Positions 12,503 through 12,511 of a stretch of DNA of 12,511 nt are shown piece after piece (the first letter of the stretch is position 1; every line of letters begins with the position of its first letter). Both the position numbers and the translations under genes were made by a program. This DNA comes from an uncultured Clostridia bacterium (lineage in GTDB: Bacteria > Bacillota > Clostridia > Christensenellales > Aristaeellaceae). Location: the NCBI GenBank assembly GCA_946626395.1, contig CAMOUF010000009.1:1-12511 (forward strand), read 5' to 3'. The notes beneath the pieces were generated by a model. It was not told where the DNA came from and ran no database searches. It saw only the letters and a list, made by a program, of their open reading frames with translations.

Positions 12503-12511
12503 ACGTTGACC

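Larger units (their letters stand above)
12123..12511. other. Long non-coding upstream region of the hexuronate operon
   Basis: 389 bases without a credible gene. It contains a heptanucleotide repeat (12195-12229), a possible minus-strand -10 (12344-12349) and a hairpin-rich element (12428-12502). Frames open on either strand have no ribosome site. Confidence 0.6.

Overview
The window looks like a chromosomal segment of an endospore-forming, probably gut-associated Firmicute (Clostridia/Eubacteriales grade). The grounds are GGAGG-type Shine-Dalgarno sites with several TTG starts, AbrB/SpoVT-type regulators, a SpoIID-family protein behind a sigma-E-like promoter, an ECF-type riboflavin transporter under an FMN riboswitch, and a hexuronate-degradation operon. 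Species cannot be named from the sequence.

Left part (1-2202) is accessory in character. A two-gene cassette (58-aa AbrB-like protein plus 83-aa DUF6061-like protein, each pair followed by a hairpin) occurs twice on the minus strand, about 590 bp per copy and about 1.6 kb apart. A plus-strand MazE/MazF-type toxin-antitoxin pair sits between the copies. It has its own promoter, and a perfect inverted repeat overlaps the -10.

Middle part (2203-4870) carries two plus-strand peptidoglycan genes: an M15 (VanY/VanXY-like) peptidase with no export signal, and a secreted SpoIID-domain protein with a C-terminal SH3b domain and its own sigma-E-like promoter. A shared terminator hairpin separates them from the convergent riboflavin operon.

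The riboflavin operon (6147-4872, minus) runs: strong promoter, FMN riboswitch, RibU transporter, stand-alone riboflavin kinase. This suggests import of riboflavin followed by trapping as FMN, under FMN feedback. Divergent from it are an M18 aminopeptidase and a less GC-rich shikimate-kinase-like P-loop protein, ending at a clear bidirectional terminator (8158-8200).

Right part (12122-8210, minus) is a hexuronate operon: KDPG aldolase with an extra C-terminal VOC-like domain, tagaturonate reductase (UxaB), altronate dehydratase (UxaA). It covers tagaturonate to altronate to 2-keto-3-deoxygluconate, then KDPG cleavage. Uronate isomerase and KDG kinase are not in the window. Upstream lie a heptanucleotide tandem repeat and a hairpin-rich element reaching the window edge.

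I see no CRISPR array, transposase, tRNA or rRNA. The most interesting points are the duplicated AbrB cassette around a toxin-antitoxin module, the stand-alone riboflavin kinase behind RibU, and the aldolase-VOC fusion.
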